Source: Cohnella ginsengisoli
GTDB taxonomy: Bacteria > Bacillota > Bacilli > Paenibacillales > Paenibacillaceae
Length of the DNA stretch: 64,000 nt
NCBI RefSeq assembly: GCF_029525555.1
Contig: NZ_JAPDHZ010000002.1
Coordinates: forward strand, 409,868 to 473,867
Direction of reading: 5' to 3'
The translations under genes and the position numbers were made by a program. The number at the start of each line of letters is the position of its first letter. Within the stretch, counting starts at the first letter, position 1. Of the stretch, positions 28,069 through 39,542 are shown piece after piece. The notes beneath the pieces were generated by a model that worked only from the letters and a program-made list of their open reading frames with translations, did not search any database and had not been told where the DNA came from.

Positions 28069-29123
28069 TATTTGGCCGTTCCGGCGGCTTGACAGATCCG
28101 AATCGAACTTTGGGCGCGCTTGACGCATGGACGGAATGCGGATGCATATTCGGCAGGTCTGGCGGGCATACCCCCGTCCTGTAGTCGAACAGGTCGAAAA
28201 ACGCGCTGCCCGCGTTTAACCCCGATTGGTACAGGCTTTCGCTTTGCGCTTCCGACAAATGAAAGTCCGTCGTCCGGACGCCGAGCGTCGGGATCTTGAT
28301 CGTCCGCACGCGGTTGTTTTTTTTCGATATAACGCTCGTCGTGGGCGCTCAGCATCGTTTCGAACATGGCATAGAACATCGTGAACGGCCCGCTGATCCG
28401 ATGCCCTTTCGGATTCGGCCTGCCGACCATTTGGAAGCCCACCACCGGCAGCGCGGGCTCCTTCGCATCAGGCTCTTCGAAAAGCCAAAGCGGAAAGTTG
28501 CTGAGCAGTCCGCCGTCAACGACATAGGAGCCGTGCGCGATCAAGCTCTTGTTTTGACGCTTGTCGCGTTTGAACGGGCGGTAGGCGGAAGCGCTGCGTA
28601 TGATGACGGGATCGAAAAAGTAAGGGATGCTCACGCTCATGCGGATCGCCTGGGCCACGCCCAGATCGCGGGGATCCATCCCATAATCCGCGATGTCGTC
28701 CGGCAGCACGAGAAGTTTGCCGTTCGTTATATCCGATGCGACGATGCGCAAACGGCCCGGGGGCAAGTCCCCGAACGTTCGGATCCCGCGAGCAGCCAGC
28801 AGCTTTTCGGCCCACGTTTCGAGCGTGTCGCCGCTGTACAGCCCTTTGAACATCAACAGGCGAGCGGCGGGACCGATCAACTTCACGTTAAAGATGGGCG
28901 CTCGCTTCAAAAATGCGGAAAAGGGCGTGCCGTCGATGATCATTTTCATCTCCGATGCGCTGTACCCGGCTGCGATCAGCGCCGCCACGATGCTCCCGGC
29001 GGAGGTTCCCGCAACCTGGTTGAACCCGTAGCCGTTCAACTCCGCGGCCCGAACCGCGCCCGCGAGCGAAATGCCCTTCACCCCGCCGCCTTCGAAAACC
29101 GCATTGATCATTTTCAGGTGCAT
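28068..29123 (-). CDS. Patatin-like phospholipase family protein (frameshifted as read)
   Basis: This is a predicted serine lipid acyl hydrolase with a Ser-Asp dyad. The glycine-rich oxyanion motif FEGGGVKG (residues 10-17), the nucleophile elbow GTSAGS (39-44) and the VVDGG aspartate motif (about 205-210) are all present. Frame breaks after ERYIEK at a T8 run (28317-28324) with one extra base; the other frame continues RTIKIPTLGVRTTDFHL. The natural C-terminus is uncertain, because a second shift seems needed to avoid reading into the terminator. The ATG at 29123 has GGAGGT. Confidence 0.82.
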   Translation of the reverse strand: MHLKMINAVFEGGGVKGISLAGAVRAAELNGYGFNQVAGTSAGSIVAALIAAGYSASEMKMIIDGTPFSAFLKRAPIFNVKLIGPAARLLMFKGLYSGDTLETWAEKLLAARGIRTFGDLPPGRLRIVASDITNGKLLVLPDDIADYGMDPRDLGVAQAIRMSVSIPYFFDPVIIRSASAYRPFKRDKRQNKSLIAHGSYVVDGGLLSNFPLWLFEEPDAKEPALPVVGFQMVGRPNPKGHRISGPFTMFYAMFETMLSAHDERYIEKKQPRADDQDPDARRPDDGLSFVGSAKRKPVPIGVKRGQRVFRPVRLQDGGMPARPAEYASAFRPCVKRAQSSIRICQAAGTAK

Positions 29124-29238
29124 CAGGCTACCTCCGTCCGCATTAACCCGGTTACAGCAAGCTTATGCGGCAGGATGGGGACGCAGACCGATGGGGTTCA
29201 TCTTCGTTTGTTCATCCATTCTCTTCAAGCAAGCAAAA

Positions 29239-29259
29239 GAGGACGCTTCGCGCGTCCTC
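29239..29259 (-). terminator. Terminator of mntR
   Basis: GAGGACG and CGTCCTC form a short stem with a TTCG-type loop, followed on the minus strand by TTTTGCTT. It lies just past the mntR stop. Confidence 0.75.
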
Positions 29260-29264
29260 TCCTC

Positions 29265-29687
29265 TTATTCGGTATCCAATTCGGCGCGTATGCGCATCAA
29301 TTCGGCCCGGCGCGCATCGTCCCGATTAAAATATTCGACCAGCGTCTCGATGCAGGTGATGGAATCCCAGCTCAAATGATGCTCGATTCCTTCCACGTCG
29401 CGGTAAATATTTTCATGCTGCACGCCGATCACGCTCAGGAACGATTCGAGCAGATGATGCCGGTCGACGAGCCGCTTTCCGATTTTTTTTCCTTTGCTCG
29501 TGAGGATAAGTCCCCGATACTTCTCGTAAATCAAGTATTGATCCTTGTCCAGCTTCTGAATCATCTTGGTCACGGACGAGGGGTGCACTTCCAGTCCTTC
29601 GGCGATGTCGGATACGCGGGCGTATCCCTTCTCGTCGATCAGCCTGTAGATGCGTTCGAGATAATCTTCCATGCTTGGCGTCGGCAC
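29265..29687 (-). CDS. mntR: Manganese transport regulator MntR
   Basis: MntR is a DtxR-family repressor that shuts off manganese uptake when Mn2+ is high. The 140 residues start [20 protein letters not shown] with a winged helix, and carry the metal ligands at the same numbers as the Bacillus subtilis protein: D8, E11, H77, E99, E102 and H103 (DVEGIEHH). The GTG at 29687 follows a GGGGAC site. It is divergent from splB. Its target transporter genes are not in the window. Confidence 0.95.
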   Translation of the reverse strand: MPTPSMEDYLERIYRLIDEKGYARVSDIAEGLEVHPSSVTKMIQKLDKDQYLIYEKYRGLILTSKGKKIGKRLVDRHHLLESFLSVIGVQHENIYRDVEGIEHHLSWDSITCIETLVEYFNRDDARRAELMRIRAELDTE

Positions 29688-29853
29688 CGAACTGTCCCCT
29701 TTCCCGACGGTTAATAACTCTTTGTATCATACAACGCTGGACTTGCAAGGGCAAGCCGCCCGCCCTTGCCGCTTGATTCTCATCCAGAAGTTAACCGGTG
29801 TCCGCCGCCCTTGGCCGAAGCATACTACGGATTCAAAGGGGGGCGAGTGTTCG

Positions 29854-30921
29854 ATGAGCGTCGGCGTTACCGAAAAACCGCGCAAAGCCGCAACGACCAA
29901 GCCGTTCGTACCCGAGCTCGTCTACTTCGAGCCCGAAGCGCTGAACTATCCGATGGGCATTCGAATCCGCGACTGGGCGCTGCGGGAAGGCATTCCGCAC
30001 AGGATGACCACTTCGCATAACCGAATCACCAACCTGCCCGGAGAGACCGAGACGGAGCAGTACAAGATCGCGAAAAGAACGCTCGTCGTCGGCCTCCGCA
30101 AGACGCTGAAATTCGATACGTCCAAGCCTTCCGCCGAATATGCGATCCCGCTGGCGACAGGTTGCATGGGCCACTGCCATTATTGCTACCTGCAAACGAC
30201 GCTGGGCGCGAAGCCGTATATCCGCGTGTACGTCAATATCGACGACATCCTGACGGCCGCCAAAGGCTACATCGACGAGCGCAGTCCAGATATTACCCGC
30301 TTCGAGGCGGCTTGTACGTCGGATCCGCTCGGCCTCGAGCATATAACCGGATCGCTAGCCGAGACGATCGCCTTTATGGCGAAGCAGCCGCTCGGCAGAT
30401 TGCGGTTCGTATCCAAGTTCCATCACGTCGACTCGCTGCTCGGCATCGCGCACGGCGGGCATACGCGGGTGCGGTTCAGCGTCAACGCCGATTATGTCAT
30501 CCGAAGCTTCGAGCCCGCCACGTCCCGGTTCGCCGAACGGATCGAGGCGGCCGGCAAAATCGCAAGAGCGGGCTACCCGCTTGGTTTCATCATCGCGCCT
30601 ATTATCTGGTTCGACGGCTGGGAAGACGGCTACGCCGAGCTGCTGAAGCGCCTGGCTGCCGAGCTGCCGCAGGAGGCCGGGCGAGACCTGACCTTCGAAT
30701 TGATCCAGCATCGCTTTACGAAGACAGCCAAGACCGTCATCGAAAAGCGCTATCCGAAAACCAAGCTCGAAATGGACGAGGCGAAACGGAAAAAGAAATG
30801 GGGCCGTTGGGGGCAAAATAAATACGTTTATCCCGACGAGCAAGCCGATGCGCTGCGCATGTTCATAACCGAACGCATCTTCGAAGCTTTCCCGACCGCG
30901 AAAATCGAATACTTTACCTAA
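29854..30921 (+). CDS. splB: Spore photoproduct lyase
   Basis: SplB is a radical-SAM enzyme that reverses the spore-specific thymine dimer during germination. The 355 residues carry the cluster motif GCMGHCHYCYLQT with cysteines 104, 108 and 111, and the fourth conserved cysteine Cys154 in EAACTSDP that takes part in hydrogen transfer. Length is close to the Bacillus subtilis protein (342). The ATG at 29854 follows AAAGGGGGG. It stands alone (no splA is seen) and is convergent with ccdA. Confidence 0.95.
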   Translation: MSVGVTEKPRKAATTKPFVPELVYFEPEALNYPMGIRIRDWALREGIPHRMTTSHNRITNLPGETETEQYKIAKRTLVVGLRKTLKFDTSKPSAEYAIPLATGCMGHCHYCYLQTTLGAKPYIRVYVNIDDILTAAKGYIDERSPDITRFEAACTSDPLGLEHITGSLAETIAFMAKQPLGRLRFVSKFHHVDSLLGIAHGGHTRVRFSVNADYVIRSFEPATSRFAERIEAAGKIARAGYPLGFIIAPIIWFDGWEDGYAELLKRLAAELPQEAGRDLTFELIQHRFTKTAKTVIEKRYPKTKLEMDEAKRKKKWGRWGQNKYVYPDEQADALRMFITERIFEAFPTAKIEYFT

Positions 30922-30937
30922 GCACGCGCCAGATGCT

Positions 30938-31649
30938 TTAGAACAAAAGCCAATCCGGCGTGATCCGGTTCAGCCAGATCGTGATCTCGGTCATCCGGTC
31001 CGTAAACAGCAAGATGCCCATTAAAATCATGAGCGCGCCGCCGATTTTCATCAGCTTGTCGGAATATTTCAAAATCCATCTGGCCGACCCGATAAAAAAC
31101 GCGAGTACGAAAAAAGGTACGCCGAAGCCTAACGAATACGCGGCCGTCATGCTTGCCCATGTGCCCGGTTCGCTGGCGGCCAACGCTAAAATCGCGGTAA
31201 GGATCGGCCCTACGCACGGAGACCATCCGGCGGAAAAGCCGATCCCGAAAATAAATGAGCCGATATATCCGGCTGGGCGCCAACTCACGTTCATCTTGCG
31301 CTCCTTGAGCAGAAGCTGCGGCTGGAAGACGCCCAGCAAAAACAAGCCCATCAATACGATGAGGATGGCCGAGATCTGACGGATCAAATCCTGATATTCC
31401 CGGAATGTATAGGCGAACGTATTGGCCGTATAGCTAAGCGTGAAAAATACTGCCGAGAAGCCCAAAATAAAAAAAGAACGTATGCGCCATCGTTTTCGCG
31501 CGAATTTCTTTGCTCGATTCGGTTTTGAGGCGTGTCACCGATATACCGGTTATGTACGAAAGATAGGACGGATATAATGGAAGGCAGCAAGGAGAAATAA
31601 AGGAAGCGAGCCCCCCCGCAAAAGCGATTCCGATGTTCAGTTGACTCAT
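30938..31649 (-). CDS. ccdA: Cytochrome c biogenesis protein CcdA (frameshifted as read)
   Basis: CcdA passes electrons from thioredoxin across the membrane for cytochrome c maturation and spore synthesis. The reconstructed 236-residue protein has six membrane helices, with the cysteine motifs SPCCLPL (helix 1) and SAGWSPCVGP (helix 4). An A7 run at 31469-31475 has one base too many; removing it joins AHTFFFILGFSAVFF. Length then equals the Bacillus protein (235). The ATG at 31649 has AAGGAGG. Confidence 0.88.
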
Positions 31650-31674
31650 AGGTTCCTCCTTACGGATATGAAAG

Positions 31675-31696
31675 CGGGGCCGGAAAACCGGCCCCG
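31675..31696 (-). terminator. Terminator of the hybrid kinase gene
   Basis: A nine-pair GC-rich stem (CGGGGCCGG with CCGGCCCCG) around a four-base loop lies just after the kinase stop; the T-tract after it is weak (CTTTCAT). Confidence 0.6.
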
Positions 31697-31701
31697 ACGC
31701 A

Positions 31702-34306
31702 TCAAGCTTCTACCTTCATCTGAGCGACCATGATGGATATGAGCTGCTGGACCTGAACCGGCTTGCTGATATAAGCGTTCGCTCCGGCCTCCAGGCATTT
31801 GTCCCGGTCTTCCTTCATCGCCTTGGCCGTCACCGCGATGATCGGCGTGTTCAGCTGCAGCGTATGTCGAATCTCTCGAATCGCCTGGAATCCGTCCATG
31901 TCCGGCATCATGATGTCCATCAGTATACAGTCGTAATTGTCGCCGACGCGCAGCCGGTCCATACACTCTATACCGTCATGCGCGATCGTGAATGTCATCT
32001 CGAGCGACTCCAGCACATGCGAAAGCGCGAACAGATTGCGTGCGTCGTCGTCGACCAGAAGGACGCTCCGTCCCTTCAACGCCGCGGTACTCAGCGGCAT
32101 CTCGGACACGGCGATGGACACCGGATCGGCAACGGACAGCGCTGCGGAGGACGTCGCGAGCTGCTTCGACGCGACCGCCTCGTCCAACACGCCGATCGAA
32201 CGCTGCGCCGGCAAATACAACGTGAATTCGCTGCCCTTGCCTTCCATGCTCTGCACCTCGATCCGGCCGCCGAGCATATTCGCGAGGGACGCCGAGATCG
32301 TAAGGCCTAGGCCGGTGCCCCCGTACTTGCGGGCGGTGCCGCTGTCTGCTTGGGTGAAGGCTTCGAAAATCAAACCGAGCTTATCGCTCGCAATGCCCCT
32401 GCCCGTGTCCGTGACGGTGAACGCGATCTCCTGCTGACCCCAGGAATTGTTCGCATGCACGCCGATAAGAAGATCGACTTTGCCGGCTTCGGTAAACTTG
32501 AACGCGTTGGACAGCAAGTTTTTCAATATCTGCTGCAGGCGGAATCCGTCTGTCTCCAGCCACGCCGGCGTTGACGGCGCGATCCGAACCGCGAAGTCCA
32601 GCTTTTTCTTGGCCGCGACTTCCTGGAAGTTGCTCTGAATCGTGAGTTGAAGATCCGACAGGACGATGTTGCCCATCTCGATATCGAGTTTGCCGGCCTC
32701 GACCTTGGACAGGTCGAGAATATCGTTGATCAGATTCAGCAGATCGTTGCCGGCGCTGTAAATCGTATTGACATAGCTGATATCGTCTTCGCTTAGATGG
32801 CCGTGCCGGTTCTCGGCCAGCATCTGGGACAGAATCAGCATGCTGTTAAGCGGCGTCCGCAGTTCGTGCGACATGTTGGCGAGAAATTCGCTTTTGAAGT
32901 TGGAGCTGCGCTTGAGCTCGTCGTTCATCGACAACAGTTCGAGCGACTGGGCGTTGAGCTCTTCGGACTGCACCTGGAGTTCTTCGTTCGCCGCTTGCGC
33001 CTCCGTATACAGCTGCTCCATCTCCATGCGGCTCTTGACGGATTGAATCGTCACGCCCAGCATGGACGCCAGCTGTTCCAACAGCTCGATCTCCGCCTTT
33101 TTTGAAAAACTTGAACGCGCCGATCTCGAGGACGCCGACGACGACTTTCTCGAAGAGAACCGGCAGCAGGACGATCTGCTTAGGCGCGGATTGACCGATG
33201 CCGGAGTGAATGCGCACGTAGCCGTCGGGTACCTGATTGACGATCATCGTGCGAGTGCCGGCCGCGCATTGCCCGACCAGTCCTTCGCCCACCTGGAATT
33301 CCTTCCGTCCGAAGTTCTCGGAGCCGTCCGCGTAAGAAGCGTTTTTGACCAGCTGGTTCGCCCGGTCGCGGACGTACAAGACGCCGTAAGGGATATCGAA
33401 TACGCGCACCATCTGATTCATGAACAGACGTCCGACCGCATCGATGTCGTTCTGCTCCTGCAGCAGCGTAGCGATCTCCGCAATCTGGTCTTTGCGAAGG
33501 TTTTGCCGCTCGATCGAATCCAGCAGGGCGTTGGTCGAGTCCCCGAGCTCCATCATCTCGTCTCTCGTGTTGATCTCGATCCGCTTGTCCAGGTTCCCGT
33601 CCTGCGATGCGATCTGGCGGATCGTCGTGCTGACCTTGCGGATCGTCTTAATGACGGTGCCGGAGATGAACCAAGCGATCGCGATCGCGATGATCGCCAC
33701 GAACAGCCAGAGAAGATAAAGGAAAAAGATCAGGGAGGCGTTTCTCTCTTTAAGATCAGCCACCCGCTGGTTCGTCATATTCATCTCGGTGTCTTTGAAA
33801 TTTTGCAGTTGCTGACGGAGCGCGTCCGTCTTGGACTTCCCTATTTTCTCCTGAAAAAACCGGTCGAGGCTTGCCGTATCTCCGCTTCGCTTGTAGCCGA
33901 TCGCGTTTTCGCTCGCCGTATTCGTCCATTCCTGGATATTCGCCTTGATGCTATCCAGGTTGCGCAGCTGCGCAGGGTTGTCGATCACAAGCGCCGACAG
34001 CGCGTTGACGTCGGATTCCCATCTGGCCTTGCCCGTATTGTAGGGCTCCAGATAATCATCGTCGCCGCTGATGACGTAGCCTCGCATCCCCGTCTCCATG
34101 TCCAGCATGTCTTTTTGAATCTGGTCGACCGTCTCGTGCACCTGAATGTCGTGCGTGCTGATGAATTCCACTTCGTTTTGCAAGGACGCGATCCGCACGG
34201 TCAAAGCGACGATCGCAATGCCCAAAAAGACCATTACGATCACGTTGCCTAACAGAATCTTGGTCCGAATGGATATTTTTCTCCTTCGCTCCGGGACGCT
34301 GTACAC
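31702..34306 (-). CDS. Hybrid sensor histidine kinase with CHASE3, HAMP, GAF and REC domains (frameshifted as read)
   Basis: The reconstructed 867-residue protein runs: membrane helix (about 15-38), CHASE3 extracellular domain (about 40-185), membrane helix (about 190-212), HAMP (213-267), GAF (about 285-400), coiled coil, HisKA with SHELRTP (His near 479), HATPase with DTGRGIAS and GGTGLGLTIS, and a C-terminal receiver domain with ILMDIMMPDMDG. A T6 run at 33098-33103 has one extra base; removing it joins FKFFKKAEIELLEQLASM. The GTG at 34306 follows GAGGAGGAG. Its signal is unknown, and no dedicated response regulator is nearby, which fits a phosphorelay. Confidence 0.87.
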
Positions 34307-34378
34307 GAATTGCTCCTCCTCGTTGCCGTTAATCTATTATTACTATCATAACTGAAAATAACGATCAATTAAAATATA

Positions 34379-34408
34379 AAACCTGCGAATGCCGAGATTC
34401 GCAGGTTT
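34379..34408. terminator. Terminator of metG
   Basis: A 12-base perfect inverted repeat (34379-34390 with 34397-34408) with A/T on both sides lies 12 bases past the metG stop. It also stands upstream of the kinase gene on the same strand. Confidence 0.85.
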
Positions 34409-34419
34409 TTTATCCGATT

Positions 34420-36807
<2,388 letters not shown>

Positions 36808-36836
36808 ATATAACGCAGCGCGAGGGGCGATGTCAA
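36808..36836 (-). promoter_or_regulatory. Sigma-A promoter of the metG T-box leader
   Basis: TTGACA (36831-36836) and TTATAT (36808-36813) on the minus strand are 17 bases apart. The -35 is a perfect match. It overlaps the stop codon of yidD. Confidence 0.85.
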
Positions 36837-37093
36837 GCGGACGGCCGCCCTTCCTCGCGTTTTGCCTTAGGCGGAGGGACCGGATCGAAGCCGCCGGGGT
36901 GAAAAGGGTGGCATTTGCAGATGCGCGCCGCGGCCAAGCCCGCGCCCTTGAGCGGTCCGTGCACCTCGATCGCCTCCAGCGCATAGGCGGAACAGGTCGG
37001 AGCGAACCGGCAGGTCGGCGGCTTGAGCGGAGAGACGAACCGGCGGTAAAATACGATAGGCAGCCGCATCGCCGCCACGAATGCGTTCCTCAT
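36833..37093 (-). CDS. yidD: Membrane protein insertion efficiency factor YidD
   Basis: The 86 residues start [20 protein letters not shown] and include [21 protein letters not shown] and [13 protein letters not shown], the signature of YidD, which supports membrane protein insertion by YidC. The ATG at 37093 has GGGAGG at nine bases; an ATG nine codons upstream would absorb that site. Usually yidD is near rnpA-yidC at the origin; here it is separated from them. Confidence 0.92.
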   Translation of the reverse strand: MRNAFVAAMRLPIVFYRRFVSPLKPPTCRFAPTCSAYALEAIEVHGPLKGAGLAAARICKCHPFHPGGFDPVPPPKAKREEGRPSA

Positions 37094-37180
37094 CCCGTCA
37101 CGCCTCCCTTGCGATTGCATCCGTTATTTTCATCATGCCGGAAGCCCGCTGCCGAAGTCAATTCGAACAACGGACCGCAG

Positions 37181-37381
37181 TCAGTCAAACCATTGGTTCA
37201 CGACCAGAATAAAGGCGACGAGCGAGACGGCCGATCCGATCATATAGCCCCACCCTTGTCCTTTTTTAAGCTGAAAAAAACGGAGTATGCCCATGCTGAG
37301 CAGTCCCCCGACCAACAAAATGAAAATGACGCCTACGATGAACAATCCGGCTGAAACTTCAGATACGTCGACTAATTCCAA
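37181..37381 (-). CDS. Small two-helix membrane protein
   Basis: This 66-residue protein MELVDVSEVSAGLFIVGVIF has two membrane helices (about 12-31 and 44-61) joined by a Lys/Gln loop (FQLKKGQGWGY). I do not recognise a named family. The TTG at 37381 has a strong GGGAGG site at eight bases and a TATAAT upstream, so it is a gene of its own even though the reading frame is open into the next gene upstream. Its position beside yidD is probably chance. Confidence 0.75.
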   Translation of the reverse strand: MELVDVSEVSAGLFIVGVIFILLVGGLLSMGILRFFQLKKGQGWGYMIGSAVSLVAFILVVNQWFD

Positions 37382-37444
37382 AAGCGCTTCCTCCCTATCC
37401 TCATGACGCACCGGCGCAACCCGCGCGCGAGTGCCGCTGTTTGC

Positions 37445-37450
37445 ATTATA
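37445..37450 (-). promoter_or_regulatory. Promoter -10 of the 66-residue membrane protein gene
   Basis: The minus strand reads CGCTATAATG 64 bases before the TTG start. The -35 at 17 bases (TGTTCA) is only a half match. Confidence 0.5.
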
Positions 37451-37485
37451 GCGAATTCGGAAGGGATTGAACACGCTTGCCGCGC

Positions 37486-37966
37486 TTATTCGCCGATAAA
37501 AAAGCTCGACCTCGCCTTGCCTCGGCGGCTTTCGGCGGAATACGACGACCCATTTCCCGTTTTTCCAGGCGACCCTCCCCGTCTTCGGCAAGACGAGACA
37601 GGGCAGCTTCAGCGACGCGGTTGCGTCGCCGGGCAGACCGGACACGCGCAGCCTGTCGGCCGCCGCGTACAGACGAACGGCGCTCCTGTCCGTGCCCGGC
37701 GGCGGTTTGATCGTGGCGACGACGCGTTTTTGCTCTTTTCGAGCTTCCATTTGCGGGTTCGCGGTGACGTTGGCTTCGGGCCGCGCCCCCGCGACGCTAC
37801 CCGTCTTTTCTTCGGACTTGCCGAACCCGAGCTTCCGTATATAATCGTCGAGCCACGATTCGTCTTCGTGCCTCCATTGTTTGATCAAATCCCACGGCAG
37901 GTCCTTGCCGATCAGCCGGCGGAGCTCGCTCCAATCCGGCAGCGGTCCTTCGTCGAAAAATGCCAT
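37486..37966 (-). CDS. Hsp20-fold spore-associated protein (GerT/CotP-like), frameshifted as read
   Basis: The 159-residue product starts MAFFDEGPLPDWSELRRLIG and contains a C-terminal Hsp20/CS-like beta-sandwich segment (VRLYAAADRLRVSGLPGDA, LPKTGRVAWKNGKWVVVF). Spore-related proteins of this type exist in Bacillus (GerT, CotP), so a coat role is likely. As read, the frame runs on into the downstream gene. An A6 run at 37498-37503 with one base removed yields EVELFIGE and a stop at 37486, which fits the promoter found after it. The ATG follows GGAGGG. It is divergent from gerP. Confidence 0.65.
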
Positions 37967-37995
37967 CCATTCCGCCCTCCCTCGCAGGCAAAACG

Positions 37996-38020
37996 TTGCA
38001 GCGCTTCTTGCTCGCTGCAA
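37996..38020. promoter_or_regulatory. Perfect 8-base inverted repeat in the leader of the Hsp20-fold gene
   Basis: TTGCAGCG and CGCTGCAA flank a 9-base loop, 30 bases upstream of the start. It could fold as an RNA hairpin or serve as an operator. Confidence 0.4.
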
Positions 38021-38047
38021 GTCGTTCCGCCGGTTCCGAACCATCAT

Positions 38048-38075
38048 CAGCTTATGCGGGCCTGGGCGAGGGAGT
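38048..38075 (-). promoter_or_regulatory. Sigma-K-like promoter for the Hsp20-fold gene
   Basis: On the minus strand AC (38074-38075), a 17-base gap and CATAAGCTG (38048-38056) match the sigma-K pattern AC-N17-CATANNNTA with one mismatch. It faces away from the gerP promoter. Confidence 0.45.
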
Positions 38076-38096
38076 GCGGAAAGCCGGAATTCGGGA

Positions 38097-38124
38097 ACAT
38101 CTGGGCTCCTGCCTTCATACATTA
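38097..38124 (+). promoter_or_regulatory. Sigma-K-like promoter of gerP
   Basis: AC (38097-38098), a 17-base gap and CATACATTA (38116-38124) match the sigma-K consensus fully. It lies 34 bases before gerPA. In Bacillus the gerP operon is transcribed by sigma K in the mother cell. Confidence 0.6.
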
Positions 38125-38157
38125 AGACATGACCATTTAAAAGGGAGTCGTTGCCGC

Positions 38158-38382
38158 ATGCCCAGCATCGTAGGAGCTGTCAAAATCATCAGCATCGGCT
38201 CCAGCGGCGTCGTCCAATTCGGGGACTGTCTCCAAGTTTCCCCATCCAGCACGACCAAAACTTTCGCGGGAGCAGGTTCCTTCGTTACCGGCGACTTGCC
38301 TAGAACCAACTCGATCAGCTCGACGAATACGAACGATCCCGACGTAGTCGATTCGAATTCGGCGGGAGGCGCCGTCGTCTGA
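38158..38382 (+). CDS. gerPA: Spore germination protein GerPA/GerPF
   Basis: GerP proteins are inner-coat proteins needed for germinants to reach their receptors. The 74-residue product MPSIVGAVKIISIGSSGVVQ has the GerPA/PF pattern with SPSSTTKTFAGAGSF and NDPDVVDS near the end. GerPA and GerPF are homologues; as first gene of the operon I call it gerPA, and no other copy is in the operon. The ATG at 38158 is ten bases after GGGAG. Confidence 0.9.
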   Translation: MPSIVGAVKIISIGSSGVVQFGDCLQVSPSSTTKTFAGAGSFVTGDLPRTNSISSTNTNDPDVVDSNSAGGAVV

Positions 38383-38600
38383 TGGCGTGGACGATCTATC
38401 AACAAATATCGATCGGCCAGTTGCGCGTGGATGCCGTCTCCAACTCCTCCGTCCTTCAGATCGGCAGCGCCGGAAGCATTCGATCGCTCTCCCAATTATA
38501 TAATTCGGGAGGGTTCACCGAACCGGCCGCGCAATTGAGCGAGAGCCAGCCCAACGCGTCGGAGCCGCTATTTCTCGCTCCGTTGCCCAATCCAAGCTAG
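38382..38600 (+). CDS. gerPB: Spore germination protein GerPB
   Basis: The 72-residue product MAWTIYQQISIGQLRVDAVS contains SSVLQIGSAGSIRSLSQLYN, the family signature, and a Pro/Ser-rich C-terminus. Its ATG overlaps the gerPA stop (TGATG), so it is translationally coupled. Confidence 0.92.
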   Translation: MAWTIYQQISIGQLRVDAVSNSSVLQIGSAGSIRSLSQLYNSGGFTEPAAQLSESQPNASEPLFLAPLPNPS

Positions 38601-38636
38601 CGAGTTACGCATTTCACCGGCAGGAGGCGTATCGCA

Positions 38637-39335
38637 TTGAACTCGGTATGGCATTTTCCGAACGGGCATTCGGGTTTCGATTGCCAAGTCTGCGCAGGTC
38701 GAATTCGCGAGCTCGAATCTTGGGCGGGGTCGGCCGCGGAGCAATTGAAAGAATTCCAGAAGCAAATCGATAACCTTCGCCAGCAGCATGCCGAAGCGCA
38801 GTCGCGAATCGGCGAGATGCAGACCCGAATCGAGGACCTGCAGCGCCAGCCCCCGGTTCACGTCGAGTATCACTTCGACCAGCTGAAGGTGAGCAGGCTG
38901 GACGGCACGCTCAATATCGGCATCAGCCCGAACGCCAAAGGCGACGTCGACTCCTTCGAAGTTCCGGCAACGGGCACTTGGCAGACGCCCGCCGCCGGGT
39001 CCGAAGGACCCGAGTCTTTTATTCCGAGACTCCTCAAACAAGGCCGCGAGATGTTCGACCAAGAGGCCGCAGCCGATCTGGCCGCGACCGCTGCGAAGAA
39101 CGGCATTTCTTTCGAAGCTTCCGAGATCGGGCGGGTAACGGAGGACGTAAAAGCGCAATTGGGACCCCGAATCCAGTATTACGCGCGCACGACGCCGCTG
39201 CCTAAGGAAAGCGGGGAAAAAGCGTTGGCGGATTGGGAACGGGAAGTGATCGGAAAAGTCAGGAAAGACGTACGCGCCGCTTTTGAAAACTATGCGGCCA
39301 AGCGCGTGTCGCAAACGCCGCCGGAAGGGCAGTGA
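38637..39335 (+). CDS. gerPC: Spore germination protein GerPC
   Basis: The 232-residue protein has an N-terminal part with HFPNGHSGFDCQVC, a coiled coil (about 20-70, rich in Gln/Glu) and a domain with VEYHFDQLKVSRLDGTLNIG, characteristic of GerPC. In Bacillus it is about 205 residues. The TTG at 38637 has AGGAGG at nine bases. The coat role is inferred from the family. Confidence 0.9.
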   Translation: MNSVWHFPNGHSGFDCQVCAGRIRELESWAGSAAEQLKEFQKQIDNLRQQHAEAQSRIGEMQTRIEDLQRQPPVHVEYHFDQLKVSRLDGTLNIGISPNAKGDVDSFEVPATGTWQTPAAGSEGPESFIPRLLKQGREMFDQEAAADLAATAAKNGISFEASEIGRVTEDVKAQLGPRIQYYARTTPLPKESGEKALADWEREVIGKVRKDVRAAFENYAAKRVSQTPPEGQ

Positions 39336-39340
39336 ATCCA

Positions 39341-39541
39341 ATGAACTTCGGACAAATGATCGTAAACAACGAACCGGTCCGGATCGGATCGATTCGCGTA
39401 CTCGGCATATCCAGTTCTTCCTCGATGCTCGTGGGGGATACGCATAGCATGACGCTGTATTCGTATTTCGACACGCCGCCGGAATCCGTCATCGTCGGAC
39501 CGCTGGCGCCGCTGCCGGACCTTCCCGAAGAGAACCTATGA
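39341..39541 (+). CDS. gerPD: Spore germination protein GerPD
   Basis: The 66-residue protein starts MNFGQMIVNNEPVRIGSIRV and contains SSSSMLVGDTHSMTLYSYFD, matching GerPD. The ATG at 39341 lies 11 bases after GGAAGGG; a GTG at 39332 overlapping the gerPC stop is the alternative but is too close to that site. Confidence 0.9.
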   Translation: MNFGQMIVNNEPVRIGSIRVLGISSSSSMLVGDTHSMTLYSYFDTPPESVIVGPLAPLPDLPEENL

Positions 39542-39542
39542 T

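Noticed and set aside
28068-28309. Alternative C-terminal frame of the patatin gene running through the terminator
   Set aside because: It would make the hairpin coding and gives a low-complexity tail; a second shift is more likely.
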